Shown here piece by piece: positions 54,501 through 64,000 of a stretch of DNA of 64,000 nt (position 1 is its first letter; the number at the start of each line of letters is the position of its first letter). The translations under genes were made by a program, and so were the position numbers. The notes beneath the pieces are model-generated. The model was given only the letters and a program-made list of their open reading frames with translations. It had not been told where the DNA came from and did not search any database. Source of the DNA: Novosphingobium sp. SG707 (GTDB taxonomy: Bacteria > Pseudomonadota > Alphaproteobacteria > Sphingomonadales > Sphingomonadaceae); NCBI RefSeq assembly GCF_012275515.1, contig NZ_JAAZQL010000002.1, forward strand, positions 434,001 to 498,000. Reading direction: 5' to 3'.

Positions 54501-54524
54501 GCGCCGGGCAAGACTGCCGGGCGC
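54501..54524 (-). terminator. Terminator after ilvC
   Basis: On the minus strand a GC-rich stem (about 10 bp, one mismatch) at 54501-54524 is followed by TTTTCTTGTTT. It lies 26 nt after the ilvC stop. It would end the ilv transcript just before the glycosyltransferase gene. Confidence 0.7.
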
Positions 54525-54550
54525 GCTTCTGTGCGATCAGGAAAGAACGC

Positions 54551-55669
<1,119 letters not shown>

Positions 55670-55692
55670 TCAGACTGCCGCCCCGGTCAAGT

Positions 55693-56211
55693 TCAGGATT
55701 TCCGGGTTCCGCGAACCATGCCCACCACACCCGTACGGGCGGTTTCGACAAGGCCCAGCTCGTTCATCAGGCTGACGAACATGTCGATCTTGTCGGGCGT
55801 GCCGGTCAGCTCGAAAATGAAGCTCTGCGTGGTGGTGTCCACGGGCCGCGCGCGAAACACATCGGCAAGGCGCAGCGCCTCGACCCGGTTCTCGCCCTTG
55901 CCGACCACCTTGACCAGCGCCAGTTCGCGCTCGACATAGGGGCCTTCCTCGGTCAGATCGATCACCTTGTGAACGGGCACAAGGCGGTCAAGCTGGGCAT
56001 GGATCTGGTCGATCACATCGGGCGGGCCATGCGTCACGATGGTGATGCGGCTGGTCGAATGATCCTCGGTGATTTCCGACACGGTCAGGCTGTCGATATT
56101 ATAGCCGCGCGCGGTGAACAGGCCCGCGATCTTGGCCAGAATGCCCGCCTCGTTGTCGACCACCAGCATCAGGACATGGCGTTCCTCGGCGGCGTGCTTG
56201 ATCTTCATCAT
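55693..56211 (-). CDS. ilvH: Acetolactate synthase small (regulatory) subunit
   Basis: 172 residues with two ACT-like parts. The first (HVLMLVVDNEAGILAKIAGL, then FTARGYNIDSLTV) binds valine for feedback inhibition. The second half (ELALVKVVGKGENRVEALRL ... FELTGTPDKIDMFVSLMNELG) is the C-terminal subdomain. It raises and regulates the activity of the large subunit encoded 14 nt upstream in the same operon. Confidence 0.95.
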   Translation of the reverse strand: MMKIKHAAEERHVLMLVVDNEAGILAKIAGLFTARGYNIDSLTVSEITEDHSTSRITIVTHGPPDVIDQIHAQLDRLVPVHKVIDLTEEGPYVERELALVKVVGKGENRVEALRLADVFRARPVDTTTQSFIFELTGTPDKIDMFVSLMNELGLVETARTGVVGMVRGTRKS

Positions 56212-56225
56212 CTCTCTCGCCCTCC

Positions 56226-57968
56226 TTACACCAGCGCCTTGGCTTCATCGTCGATGATCCCGGCCACATTGTCGCCATAGAGGATCATGTCGGTATGCGC
56301 CGCGCCCGAAGGGATCATCGGGAAGCAGTTGGTTTCCTTGTGAACACAGCAGTCCACGATCACCGGACCCGGATGGTCGATCATCGCCTGAATGCCGGCG
56401 TCCAGTTCGGATTCGTTCTGGATGCGGATGCCCTTCCAGCCATAGGCTTCGGCCAGCTTCACGAAATCGGGCAGCGAGTCCGAATAGCTGTTCGAATAAC
56501 GGCTTTCATAGGTCAGCTCCTGCCACTGGCGGACCATGCCCATCCATTCGTTATTCAAGATGAACACCTTGACCGGCAGGCGATATTGCGTCGCGGTGCC
56601 CAGTTCCTGAATGTTCATCTGGATCGAGGCGTCACCGGCAATGTCGATCACCAGACTGTCGGGATTGCCAAGCTGCGCGCCGATGGCGGCGGGCAGGCCA
56701 TAGCCCATCGTGCCAAGGCCCCCGCTCGTCAGCCACTTGTTGGGGCCGAAGAAGTGGAAATACTGGGCCGCCCACATCTGATGCTGGCCGACCTCGGTGC
56801 TGATGACGGGATCGCGGTCCTTGGTCAGCTCGAACAGGCGCTCGATCGCATATTGCGGTGCGATGGTGCTGTTATAGCGCGGATAGGACAGGCTCTTCTT
56901 CGCCTTCCAGCCTTTCACGCGCTCCTTCCACGCGGTCAGATCCTGCGGCTTGCGATTGCCCCAAGCCTCGACCATCTGGCCCAGAACGGTCGCGCAATCG
57001 CCCACGATGGGCAGATCGACGCGGATGATCTTGTTGATGCTGGAGCGGTCGATGTCGATGTGGATCTTGGTCGAATTGGGCGCAAAGGCGTCCAGACGGC
57101 CCGTCACGCGGTCATCCCAGCGCGCGCCGATGCACAGGATCAGGTCGGCCTGATTCATCGCCCAGTTGGCCTCATACGTGCCATGCATGCCCAACATCCC
57201 CAGCCAGTCGTCATGCCCGGCCGGGAATGCGCCCAGACCCATCAGCGTAGACGTGACCGGCGCGCCCGTCAGCGCCTGAAGCTGGCGCAGCAATTCAGAG
57301 GCGCGGGGGCCTGAGTTGATCACGCCGCCGCCGGTATACAGCACCGGCGCCTTGGCATTGGCCAGCAGTTCAACCGCCTGCGTGATCTCGCTTTCGCTGC
57401 CCGCCATGCGCGGCTGATAGCGGTTGCGGCGCTGGACCGGGCCTTCGGGGAAATGGGCGGTGGCGATCTGCACGTCCTTGGGAATGTCGATCACGACCGG
57501 ACCGGGGCGGCCCGTCGTGGCGATCTGGAACGCCTCGTCGATCACCTTGGCCAGATCGGCGGGATCCTTGACCAGATAATTGTGCTTGCAGCAGTGGCGC
57601 GTGATGCCAACGGTGTCGGCTTCCTGAAACGCGTCCGAACCGATCAGCGGCGTACCGACCTGACCCGTGATGACCACCATCGGGATCGAATCGAGGAAGG
57701 CGTCGGCAATGCCGGTGACGGCATTGGTTGCGCCGGGGCCGGACGTGACCAGCACCACGCCGGGCTTGCCGGTGGAGCGCGCATAGCCTTCGGCGGCATG
57801 GGCCGCGCCCGCTTCGTGGCGGACAAGGATGTGGCGCATGCGTGCATCGTTAAACAACGCGTCATAGATCGGCAGCACCGCGCCGCCCGGATAGCCGAAT
57901 ACGCATTCGACCCCCTGACGGGCAAGGCTTTCAACCAGAATTTTCGCACCGCTCAGCTCTTGGCTCAC
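56226..57968 (-). CDS. ilvI: Acetolactate synthase large (catalytic) subunit
   Basis: 580 residues from GTG 57968, with AAGGA 9 bases upstream; the open frame runs on to 58157 but that part is not conserved. Three domains of the thiamine diphosphate family: the start [20 protein letters not shown] with the catalytic Glu region ([15 protein letters not shown]), FAD-binding middle domain, and the TPP site [18 protein letters not shown] and [13 protein letters not shown]. It condenses two pyruvates, or pyruvate with 2-ketobutyrate. Together with ilvH and ilvC it starts valine, leucine and isoleucine synthesis. Confidence 0.96.
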   Translation of the reverse strand: MSQELSGAKILVESLARQGVECVFGYPGGAVLPIYDALFNDARMRHILVRHEAGAAHAAEGYARSTGKPGVVLVTSGPGATNAVTGIADAFLDSIPMVVITGQVGTPLIGSDAFQEADTVGITRHCCKHNYLVKDPADLAKVIDEAFQIATTGRPGPVVIDIPKDVQIATAHFPEGPVQRRNRYQPRMAGSESEITQAVELLANAKAPVLYTGGGVINSGPRASELLRQLQALTGAPVTSTLMGLGAFPAGHDDWLGMLGMHGTYEANWAMNQADLILCIGARWDDRVTGRLDAFAPNSTKIHIDIDRSSINKIIRVDLPIVGDCATVLGQMVEAWGNRKPQDLTAWKERVKGWKAKKSLSYPRYNSTIAPQYAIERLFELTKDRDPVISTEVGQHQMWAAQYFHFFGPNKWLTSGGLGTMGYGLPAAIGAQLGNPDSLVIDIAGDASIQMNIQELGTATQYRLPVKVFILNNEWMGMVRQWQELTYESRYSNSYSDSLPDFVKLAEAYGWKGIRIQNESELDAGIQAMIDHPGPVIVDCCVHKETNCFPMIPSGAAHTDMILYGDNVAGIIDDEAKALV

Positions 57969-58181
57969 GGGAATACATCCTTCTATCACAATGTTTGCGG
58001 CCACCGGCCCCGTATGGGGTGCGTGCTCACGACAATCGCGCGGCCATGGCCAAGCTTGGCCTGCTGCGCAAGAGGGGAAATGGTGCAAAACCCCGAAATT
58101 CAGCCATTTTGCGGCTGTCTGCCCATTCATGCCCCACCGGCACACAGGCGCTTCCACGCCTGTCTATCGATGACGGCTCGG

Positions 58182-58210
58182 GCTCTAGGTGATGCAAAAT
58201 GTCTCGTCAA
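58182..58210 (-). promoter_or_regulatory. Candidate promoter of ilvIHC
   Basis: On the minus strand TTGACG (58205-58210), 17 bases and TAGAGC (58182-58187) form a sigma70-like pair between the miaA stop and ilvI. The downstream leader of about 210 nt has no Ile/Leu/Val-rich peptide that I can see. Confidence 0.35.
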
Positions 58211-58213
58211 GGA

Positions 58214-59182
58214 TTAATCGTGAAATAAAATATCAAAATGGGTTTTTAGGGCGACATTTGTTTCGCCTGCGCGTGGCCAGTCGGCCGGCGGCTGGTGGCG
58301 AAACCAGGTATATTGGCGCTTGGCATATTGGCGCGTGGCCTGCGCGCCATCGGTGATCGCTTCGTCCAGCGACATGTCTCCACGCAGATGCGCCGCCAGC
58401 GAGGAAACCCCGATGGCCCGCATCACCGGCAGCGCCGGGTCCAGCCCGCGCGCAACCAGCGCCTCGACCTCGGCCAGCGCGCCTTGCTCTACCATCAGCC
58501 CAAAGCGCCGGTCGCAGCGTTCATAAAGCCAGTCGCGGTCGGGCAGCAGGATCAGCGGGGCCAGCCGGATCGTTTCGCCAATCCCGCCCTCGAGCCTTTG
58601 CTGCCAATGGGCCAGCGTCTGGCCGGTTGAGCGGACCACCTCCAGCGCGCGATGGACGCGGGTGGTGTCGTTGGCGTGCAAGGTGGCTGCCCGTTCGGGG
58701 TCAAGGCGGCTCAGTTCCTCATGCGCCTCGCTCACAGGCATGGCGCGCACCGCCTCGCGCACTTCGGGCGCGATTTCGGGCACGGGCGCGATGCCATAGA
58801 GCAGCGTGCGCAGATAAAGCCCGGTGCCGCCGACAAGGATCGGCGTGATCCCGGCATTATGGGCGGCCGCGATCTCCTCGCGCGCCCGCGCCGCCCAATC
58901 GGCGGCCGAGCAGCTTTGCGCCCCATCCCATGCGCCATAGAGGCGGTGGGGGATTTCCGCCTGCTCCTGCGCCGAGGGGGCGGCAGAGAGGACCGGCAGG
59001 TCAACATAAAGCTGCGCACTGTCGGCGTTGATGATGACGGCCCGCCGCCCGGAACTTTCCAGCGCGCGCGCAAGGCCCATGGCAATATCGCTCTTGCCGC
59101 TGGCGGTCGGGCCTGCAATGAGGCCGACCAAAGGGCGGGCTGACGGGCCTGTCGAGGAATGAAGGGATATTTCGGTGCTCAT
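58214..59182 (-). CDS. miaA: tRNA dimethylallyltransferase
   Basis: 322 residues from ATG 59182. The P-loop is GPTASGKS (24-31). INADSAQLYVDLPVLSAAPS and VGGTGLYLRTLLYG are characteristic MiaA segments, with the later AIGVSSLAAHLRGDMSLDEA and RQYAKRQYTWFRHQ near the tRNA-binding end. It adds dimethylallyl to A37 of tRNAs that read U-initial codons. Its start codon overlaps the serB start by 8 nt on the opposite strand. Confidence 0.96.
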   Translation of the reverse strand: MSTEISLHSSTGPSARPLVGLIAGPTASGKSDIAMGLARALESSGRRAVIINADSAQLYVDLPVLSAAPSAQEQAEIPHRLYGAWDGAQSCSAADWAARAREEIAAAHNAGITPILVGGTGLYLRTLLYGIAPVPEIAPEVREAVRAMPVSEAHEELSRLDPERAATLHANDTTRVHRALEVVRSTGQTLAHWQQRLEGGIGETIRLAPLILLPDRDWLYERCDRRFGLMVEQGALAEVEALVARGLDPALPVMRAIGVSSLAAHLRGDMSLDEAITDGAQATRQYAKRQYTWFRHQPPADWPRAGETNVALKTHFDILFHD

Positions 59183-60047
59183 TGCGCGCGTATTAGCAGA
59201 TTGCGGGGACCTGTCGGCAAGGATTGATACGTTGCTCGAGGCTTTGAGCGAGGGCGAGGCCTCGGCCGATGCGCGCGAACTGCCCGGCAATGTGTGGGAA
59301 GTCATTGTCGAAGGCGTGGCGCTGGAGGATCTGCGCGGGGCCATCGACACCCATGTGGGCGTCTCGGACGCGTTGATCGCGGATCATAAAATCCGCATTC
59401 CCAAACTCTTCATCTCGGACATGGATTCGACGATGATTTCGGCGGAATGCATCGATGAACTGGCCGATTTCGCCGGGATCAAGGACCGCGTCGCCGATAT
59501 CACCGAGCGTGCCATGCGCGGCGAACTGGACTTTGCCCAGGCGCTGACCGAGCGGGTCGGACTGCTCAAGGACTTGCCCGCGCAGGCGATTGCCGATTGC
59601 CTCGATCAGCGCATCGCCCCGATGAAGGGCGCCAAGGTGCTGGTTGAAACGCTCAAGGCAAAGGGGTGTCGCACCGTGCTGGTGACGGGTGGCTTCCATC
59701 AGTTTGCCGATCCGGTGGCCGAGCAGCTTGGTTTTGAGCGCGTGGTGGCCAACCGCCTCGCTGTGGCCGATGGGCGGCTGACCGGCGGGCTTGATGGCCC
59801 GATCTGCGACAGCGGCACCAAGAAGGCGACGCTGATCGAGGAAATGGCGGCGCTGGGCGAGGGGGCCGTGGCTCTGGCCACCGGCGATGGCGCCAATGAC
59901 ATCCCGATGATCGAAGCGGCGGCTTATGGTGTGGCGTTTGAAGCCAAGCCCAAGGCCCGCGCTGCGGCCAATGGCTGGGTGGATCGTGGGGATCTGACGG
60001 CGGTGTTGCGCTTGCTGGGCGTGGCGGAGAGTGATTGGGTTCAGTAA
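59175..60047 (+). CDS. serB: Phosphoserine phosphatase
   Basis: 290 residues from GTG 59175, with GAAGGGA upstream. An N-terminal ACT-like region (about 1-70) precedes the HAD phosphatase domain: DMDSTMI with nucleophile Asp82 and Asp84, VTGGFHQF (motif II), Lys in GTKKATLIEE and GDGANDIPMIEAA (motif III/IV). It makes serine from phosphoserine in the cytosol. Divergent from miaA with an 8-nt overlap of starts, so both must be read through one compact bidirectional region. Confidence 0.96.
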   Translation: MLIARVLADCGDLSARIDTLLEALSEGEASADARELPGNVWEVIVEGVALEDLRGAIDTHVGVSDALIADHKIRIPKLFISDMDSTMISAECIDELADFAGIKDRVADITERAMRGELDFAQALTERVGLLKDLPAQAIADCLDQRIAPMKGAKVLVETLKAKGCRTVLVTGGFHQFADPVAEQLGFERVVANRLAVADGRLTGGLDGPICDSGTKKATLIEEMAALGEGAVALATGDGANDIPMIEAAAYGVAFEAKPKARAAANGWVDRGDLTAVLRLLGVAESDWVQ

Positions 60048-60057
60048 AAGGGGGGGG

Positions 60058-60102
60058 GCCTCCGGCGGGCAAAGGGTCCAAGACCCTTTGCCCGCCGGAG
60101 GC
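60058..60102. repeat. Perfect REP-like hairpin between serB and purL
   Basis: Two perfectly complementary 21-bp arms (60058-60078 and 60082-60102) enclose a 3-base loop. The sequence shares the GCCTCCGGCGGGCAAAGG core with the copies at 33230 and 33420, but both halves carry the full core here. It is placed between the convergent ends of serB and purL. It may serve as a bidirectional terminator. Confidence 0.85.
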
Positions 60103-60107
60103 TAAAC

Positions 60108-62261
60108 TCAGCCCTCCATCCAATCCTTAAAGAACGCCTCATGGGCCTTCTTCAGATCCGACACCAGCACGCCGGCCACATCCGCGCCGCCAACAGTGCC
60201 CAGACGCACCGCGCCTTCGAGCACAACATCACCCGCCGTGGTCACGACATAGCGCGACTGGTCCTCACCAAAGGCCTGCGCAGTGTCGAACGTCACGTCG
60301 AGTCGCGCGCCAATGCCGCCCGCCATCGCCATTTCGGCAATCGCCACCAGCAGGCCGCCATCCGAAACGTCATGCACGGCGGTGGCCACGCCATCGGCGA
60401 TCAACTGGCGCACGGTTTCACCATTGCGGCGTTCGAGGTCGAGGTCGACCACAGGTGCGGGGCCTTCCTCGCGCCCGGTGGTTTCGCGCAGCCAGATCGA
60501 CTGACCAAGATGCGAGCCTTCCGGCCCGATCAGCCAGATCGCATCGCCCGCCTTCTTGAACTTCACGGTGGCCATCTTTTCGTGGTTCAGCATCAGGCCG
60601 ACGCCGCCGATCGCGGGCGTGGGCAGGATGGCCGAACCGCCGCCGGTGGCCTTCGATTCGTTGTAGAGCGAAACGTTGCCCGACACGATGGGATAGTCCA
60701 GCGCGCGGCAGGCATCGCCCATGCCTTCGAGGCAGCCCACGATCTGGCCCATGATTTCCGGGCGCTGCGGGTTGGCGAAGTTGAGGCAGTTGGTGATCGC
60801 CAGCGGCGTTGCGCCCACCGCGCAGATATTGCGCCACGTTTCGGCCACGGCCTGCTTGCCGCCCTCATAGGGATCGACGAAGCAATAGCGCGGGGTGCAG
60901 TCGGTGCTGATGGCCAGCGCCTTGTCGGTGCCATGCACGCGCACCACGGCCGCATCGCCGCCGCTCTTTTGCAGCGTGTCGCCGCCGACCTGCGAATCGT
61001 ATTGCTCGAAAATCCACTTGCGCGAGGCCAGATCGGGGCAGCCGATCAGCTTGAGCAGATCCGCGCCAATGTCGGCGCTTTCGGCCACATCGCCCAAAGG
61101 CGCGGGCTTGGGCGTGGGCGTGGAGGGGCGATCATAGAGCGGGGCATCCTCGGCCAGGGGGCCGAGCGGGATGTTGCAAACTTCCTCGCCCTTGAAGGTC
61201 AGCACCATATGGCCGGTATCGGTCACTTCACCGATCACGGCAAAGTCGAGTTCCCACTTCTTGAAGATCGCTTCGGCCATCGGCTCCTTGCCGGGCTTCA
61301 GCACCATGAGCATGCGCTCCTGGCTTTCCGAGAGCATCATTTCATAGGGCGTCATGCCGGTTTCGCGGCAGGGCACCTTGTCCATGTTGAGGATGATGCC
61401 GGCCTTGCCATTGGTGGCCATTTCCACCGAGGAGGAGGTCAGGCCCGCAGCGCCCATGTCCTGAATGGCGACGATGGCGTCGGTGGCCATCAGTTCGAGG
61501 CAGGCTTCGATCAGCAGCTTTTCGACGAAAGGATCGCCAACCTGCACGGTCGGGCGCTTCTCCTCGATGTCGTCGCCAAAATCAGCGCTGGCCATGGTGG
61601 CGCCATGGATGCCGTCGCGGCCGGTCTTGGAACCCACATAGACGATGGGGTTGCCCACGCCCGTGGCGGCGGAATAGAAGATCTTGTCCGTGTCGGCCAC
61701 GCCAACGGTCATGGCGTTCACAAGAACGTTGCCGTCATAAGCCTTGTGGAAATTGGTCTCGCCGCCCACGGTGGGCACGCCCACGCAATTGCCATAACCG
61801 CCGATGCCCGCAACCACGCCCTGCACGAGATGCTTCATCTTGGGGTGATCGGGGCGGCCGAAACGCAGCGCGTTCATATTGGCCACCGGGCGCGCGCCCA
61901 TGGTGAACACGTCGCGCAGAATGCCGCCAACGCCGGTCGCGGCGCCCTGATAGGGTTCGATATACGAGGGGTGGTTGTGCGATTCCATCTTGAAGATGGC
62001 GGCCTGACCATCGCCAATGTCGATCACGCCAGCATTTTCGCCGGGGCCGCAGATGACCCAAGGCGCCTCGGTCGGCAGCTTCTTGAGGTGCAGGCGGCTC
62101 GACTTGTACGAGCAATGCTCCGACCACATGACCGAGAAAATGCCCAGTTCGACAAGGTTCGGCTCGCGCCCGAGCGCGTGGAGAACCTTGTCATATTCCT
62201 CCGGGCTAAGCCCGTGGGCGGCGACAACTTCGGGGGTGATCGTGCTGGCGGCGTTTGTCAT
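60108..62261 (-). CDS. purL: Phosphoribosylformylglycinamidine synthase subunit PurL
   Basis: 717 residues, the small bacterial PurL that works with PurS and PurQ. The start [20 protein letters not shown] and [15 protein letters not shown] are typical. The ATP-binding/catalytic motif is [15 protein letters not shown]. The central domains ([20 protein letters not shown], then DCTPRYC) and the second half with [18 protein letters not shown] complete the duplicated AIRS-like architecture. It converts FGAR to FGAM in purine synthesis. It converges with serB across a hairpin. Confidence 0.97.
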   Translation of the reverse strand: MTNAASTITPEVVAAHGLSPEEYDKVLHALGREPNLVELGIFSVMWSEHCSYKSSRLHLKKLPTEAPWVICGPGENAGVIDIGDGQAAIFKMESHNHPSYIEPYQGAATGVGGILRDVFTMGARPVANMNALRFGRPDHPKMKHLVQGVVAGIGGYGNCVGVPTVGGETNFHKAYDGNVLVNAMTVGVADTDKIFYSAATGVGNPIVYVGSKTGRDGIHGATMASADFGDDIEEKRPTVQVGDPFVEKLLIEACLELMATDAIVAIQDMGAAGLTSSSVEMATNGKAGIILNMDKVPCRETGMTPYEMMLSESQERMLMVLKPGKEPMAEAIFKKWELDFAVIGEVTDTGHMVLTFKGEEVCNIPLGPLAEDAPLYDRPSTPTPKPAPLGDVAESADIGADLLKLIGCPDLASRKWIFEQYDSQVGGDTLQKSGGDAAVVRVHGTDKALAISTDCTPRYCFVDPYEGGKQAVAETWRNICAVGATPLAITNCLNFANPQRPEIMGQIVGCLEGMGDACRALDYPIVSGNVSLYNESKATGGGSAILPTPAIGGVGLMLNHEKMATVKFKKAGDAIWLIGPEGSHLGQSIWLRETTGREEGPAPVVDLDLERRNGETVRQLIADGVATAVHDVSDGGLLVAIAEMAMAGGIGARLDVTFDTAQAFGEDQSRYVVTTAGDVVLEGAVRLGTVGGADVAGVLVSDLKKAHEAFFKDWMEG

Positions 62262-62389
62262 GGCCGCGCCCTTAGCGCCATGGCAGGCAGATTTCCAGAG
62301 CGTATCGGTCGCTCATGAACGTGTATAGTTGCACGATGCCCTTGGGGGAGCCTTGACCGGGCCGGGCAATTGGGGCCATGGCAATGTGC

Positions 62390-62647
62390 ATGAGCCAAGA
62401 AATTGCAAGTTCGCCCGAGCTTTCCGGTCTTAGTTTCGAGGATGCCCTGCGCGCATTGGAAGATGTCGTGCGGCGGCTGGAGGGCGGCGAAGTGCCGCTT
62501 GATGAATCAATCACTTTGTATGAACGGGGCGAATCGCTGCGCAAGGCCTGTCAGGCCCGACTGGATTCGGCGCAGGCGCGCATCGAGCGCATCGTGGCCG
62601 GGCCCGATGGCGCGCCCGCCGGTCTGCGCCCGCTCGACGAACAATAA
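62390..62647 (+). CDS. xseB: Exodeoxyribonuclease VII small subunit
   Basis: 85 residues from ATG 62390; ATGs at 62378 and 62384 are alternatives. LSFEDALRALEDVVRRLEGG and PLDESITLYERGESLRKACQ make the two-helix XseB fold. Together with XseA it degrades single-stranded DNA; xseA is not in the window. It starts 15 nt upstream of ispA, the usual arrangement (xseB-ispA). Confidence 0.94.
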   Translation: MSQEIASSPELSGLSFEDALRALEDVVRRLEGGEVPLDESITLYERGESLRKACQARLDSAQARIERIVAGPDGAPAGLRPLDEQ

Positions 62648-62662
62648 GGGAAGGGGCAAGCC

Positions 62663-63565
62663 ATGGCTGTTGTGACCGATAATCTGTTGGCTCAGGGGCT
62701 GAAAAGCATCCAGGCCGATATTGACGCTGCTTTCGATTCGTTGCTGCCGGTTCCCGAGGATCCGCGCGCCCGCCTGTTCGAGGCGATGCGCTATGCCGTG
62801 ATCGGCGGGGGCAAGCGGGTGCGGCCCTTGCTGGTGGCGGCGGTGGCCGAAATGTACGGGGTGGACCGGAATGCGGCGGTGCGTGTGGGGGCGGCCATCG
62901 AATCGGTTCATGTCTATTCGCTGATCCACGATGATTTGCCATGTATGGACAATGACGCGCTGCGCCATGGCAAGCCGACGCTGCATCTGGCCTTTGACGA
63001 GGCCACGGCGGTGCTGGCGGGCGATGCGCTGCAATGTTTTGCCTTTGAACTGCTGGCCGATGTGGCCACCAGCGGCGATCCCTTTGTGCGGGTTGAACTG
63101 GTGACGACGCTGGCCACGGCCAGCGGCCACAACGGCATGGCGGGCGGCCAGATGATGGATATTGCCGCCGAAACCGCCAGTTTCGATCTGGCGACCGTGA
63201 CCCGCCTGCAGCAGCTCAAGACGGGCGCCTTGCTGGGCGCGGCGGTCGAACTGGGCGCAATTCTGGGCAAGGTTCCGCCGGAAGGTCGTCGCCATCTGCG
63301 CGCCTATGCCCGTGATATCGGCCTGGCGTTCCAGATCGTGGACGATCTGCTGGATCACGAAGGCGATGCGGCGCTGGCGGGCAAGGCTTTGCGCAAGGAT
63401 GCCGAAGCGGGCAAGGAAACCTTCGTCTCGCTGCTGGGCGCCGAGCGGGCGCGCGAACAGGCGCGGCTGCTGATCGATCAGGCCATTGCCCATCTGGCAA
63501 GTCATGGCCCCGAGGCCGACCTGCTGCGCGCGCTGGCCCGCTTTATCGTTGAGCGTGATCGTTAA
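62663..63565 (+). CDS. ispA: Farnesyl diphosphate synthase-type polyprenyl synthetase
   Basis: 300 residues, full length. The first Asp-rich motif is HDDLPCMDNDALRHG and the second is FQIVDDLLDHEGD. GGKRVRPLLVAA binds the diphosphate. MAGGQMMDIAAE and LQQLKTGALLGAA are conserved active-site segments. The residue before the first motif favours a short chain length (C15). It feeds quinone, carotenoid and undecaprenol synthesis. It sits between xseB and coaD on the same strand. Confidence 0.94.
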   Translation: MAVVTDNLLAQGLKSIQADIDAAFDSLLPVPEDPRARLFEAMRYAVIGGGKRVRPLLVAAVAEMYGVDRNAAVRVGAAIESVHVYSLIHDDLPCMDNDALRHGKPTLHLAFDEATAVLAGDALQCFAFELLADVATSGDPFVRVELVTTLATASGHNGMAGGQMMDIAAETASFDLATVTRLQQLKTGALLGAAVELGAILGKVPPEGRRHLRAYARDIGLAFQIVDDLLDHEGDAALAGKALRKDAEAGKETFVSLLGAERAREQARLLIDQAIAHLASHGPEADLLRALARFIVERDR

Positions 63566-63637
63566 TAGGCTGGACCGGTTGCTTCTCCGGCTTTACGCAT
63601 AAGGCAATCTTAGGCCGGGGGAGCGCAGGGGTCAGGC

Positions 63638-64000
63638 ATGGCAAATATACTTCACGGCGTCACCGAGCGGGTCGGCGTCTATCCCGGCACGTTCGATCCG
63701 ATCACGCTGGGTCATGCCGATATTATCCGGCGCGGGGCGAAGCTGGTGGATCGGCTGATTATCGGCGTGACCACCAATCCCTCGAAAAACCCGTTGTTCG
63801 CCCCCGAAGAGCGGATGGCCATGGTCACGCGCGAAGTGGCGGATATGGGCCTGGATAATGTCAGCGTGGTGGGCTTCAATGCGCTGCTGATGAAATTTGC
63901 CGAGAGGCAGGGGGCCAGCGTTATCCTGCGCGGCCTGCGCGCGGTGGCCGATTTCGAATATGAATATCAGATGGCTGGCATGAACCAGCAGTTGAACGCC
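63638..64000 (+). CDS. coaD: Phosphopantetheine adenylyltransferase, N-terminal part
   Basis: 121 codons are present from ATG 63638; the 3' end is beyond the window. The nucleotidyltransferase motif is [19 protein letters not shown] with the TxGH His. Next is [20 protein letters not shown], the conserved CoaD RGLR-x-x-x-D-FEYE segment. It transfers AMP to 4'-phosphopantetheine, the penultimate step in CoA synthesis. AGGGG lies upstream of the ATG. Confidence 0.96.
   Translation, partial: MANILHGVTERVGVYPGTFDPITLGHADIIRRGAKLVDRLIIGVTTNPSKNPLFAPEERMAMVTREVADMGLDNVSVVGFNALLMKFAERQGASVILRGLRAVADFEYEYQMAGMNQQLNA

Noticed and set aside
57969..58213. An Ile/Val/Leu leader peptide before ilvI
   Set aside because: Short frames in the leader (for example one ending LAMAARLS) are not enriched in branched-chain codons and no clear attenuator stem with a T-run was seen.

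Overview
The window is one contiguous stretch of a high-GC alphaproteobacterial chromosome, most likely Sphingomonadales and probably Novosphingobium-like. The indications are an ImuA-ImuB-DnaE2 mutasome, a RegB/RegA redox system beside a cyo quinol oxidase, a lipoyl-domain PdhB, a TonB-dependent receptor linked to nutrient scavenging, a LOV-HTH protein of the EL222 type, and a 'vgr-related' metallopeptidase-like protein. The genus is inferred from gene content and was not tested by phylogeny. I found no rRNA or tRNA gene, phage, insertion sequence or CRISPR array. Both ends cut a gene: dnaE2 on the left and coaD on the right.

Layout, left to right. 1-2.4 kb: SOS mutagenesis operon (imuA-imuB-dnaE2, minus strand) with a LexA box over its promoter. 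2.5-7.9 kb: a four-gene operon in which a short TolC-like lipoprotein and a membrane fusion protein precede opgG and opgH for osmoregulated periplasmic glucan. 7.9-11.3 kb: dacB, an amino-acid permease and a secreted RidA-like protein (minus). 11.4-14.1 kb: a two-subunit molybdenum hydroxylase (IorAB type) and a tiny membrane protein. 14.1-20.9 kb: a second permease, a metallopeptidase-like protein, a GNAT/proline-dehydrogenase-like pair, an amidase behind two tandem palindromic repeats, and an MFS carrier. 20.9-26.2 kb: a blue-light LOV-HTH regulator, a flavoprotein, an alcohol dehydrogenase, a glycosyltransferase-like protein and an SDR. 26.2-27.8 kb: tetR plus a CorA/ZntB-type transporter gene broken by a one-base frameshift.

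27.9-33.5 kb: TonB-dependent receptor and glycerophosphodiester phosphodiesterase behind a tandem PHO box, then a phosphohexomutase and a palindromic repeat element of about 250 bp. 33.5-44.2 kb: a respiratory control block: regA, regB, SURF1 and cyoDCBA on the minus strand (upstream order cyoA-B-C-D-SURF1-regB-regA), then divergent MFS carrier, KdpD-like kinase and KdpE-like regulator. 44.4-47.6 kb: a phospholipase-A2-like small protein, an alpha/beta-hydrolase-like protein, a cytochrome P450 and a PilZ protein. 47.8-50.7 kb: ftsB, pdhA, pdhB. 50.9-58.2 kb: branched-chain amino-acid synthesis (ilvI, ilvH, ilvC, leuA, minus strand) with a leucine leader peptide before leuA and two unrelated membrane/glycan genes between ilvC and leuA. 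58.2-64 kb: housekeeping genes miaA, serB, purL, xseB, ispA, coaD.

The parts worth following up are the glucan operon with an export-type pair, the PHO-controlled receptor/GDPD unit, the LOV-HTH protein, the respiratory block with a candidate FNR site, the leu leader, and the dispersed palindromic repeats. All regulatory sites are read by eye and remain predictions.
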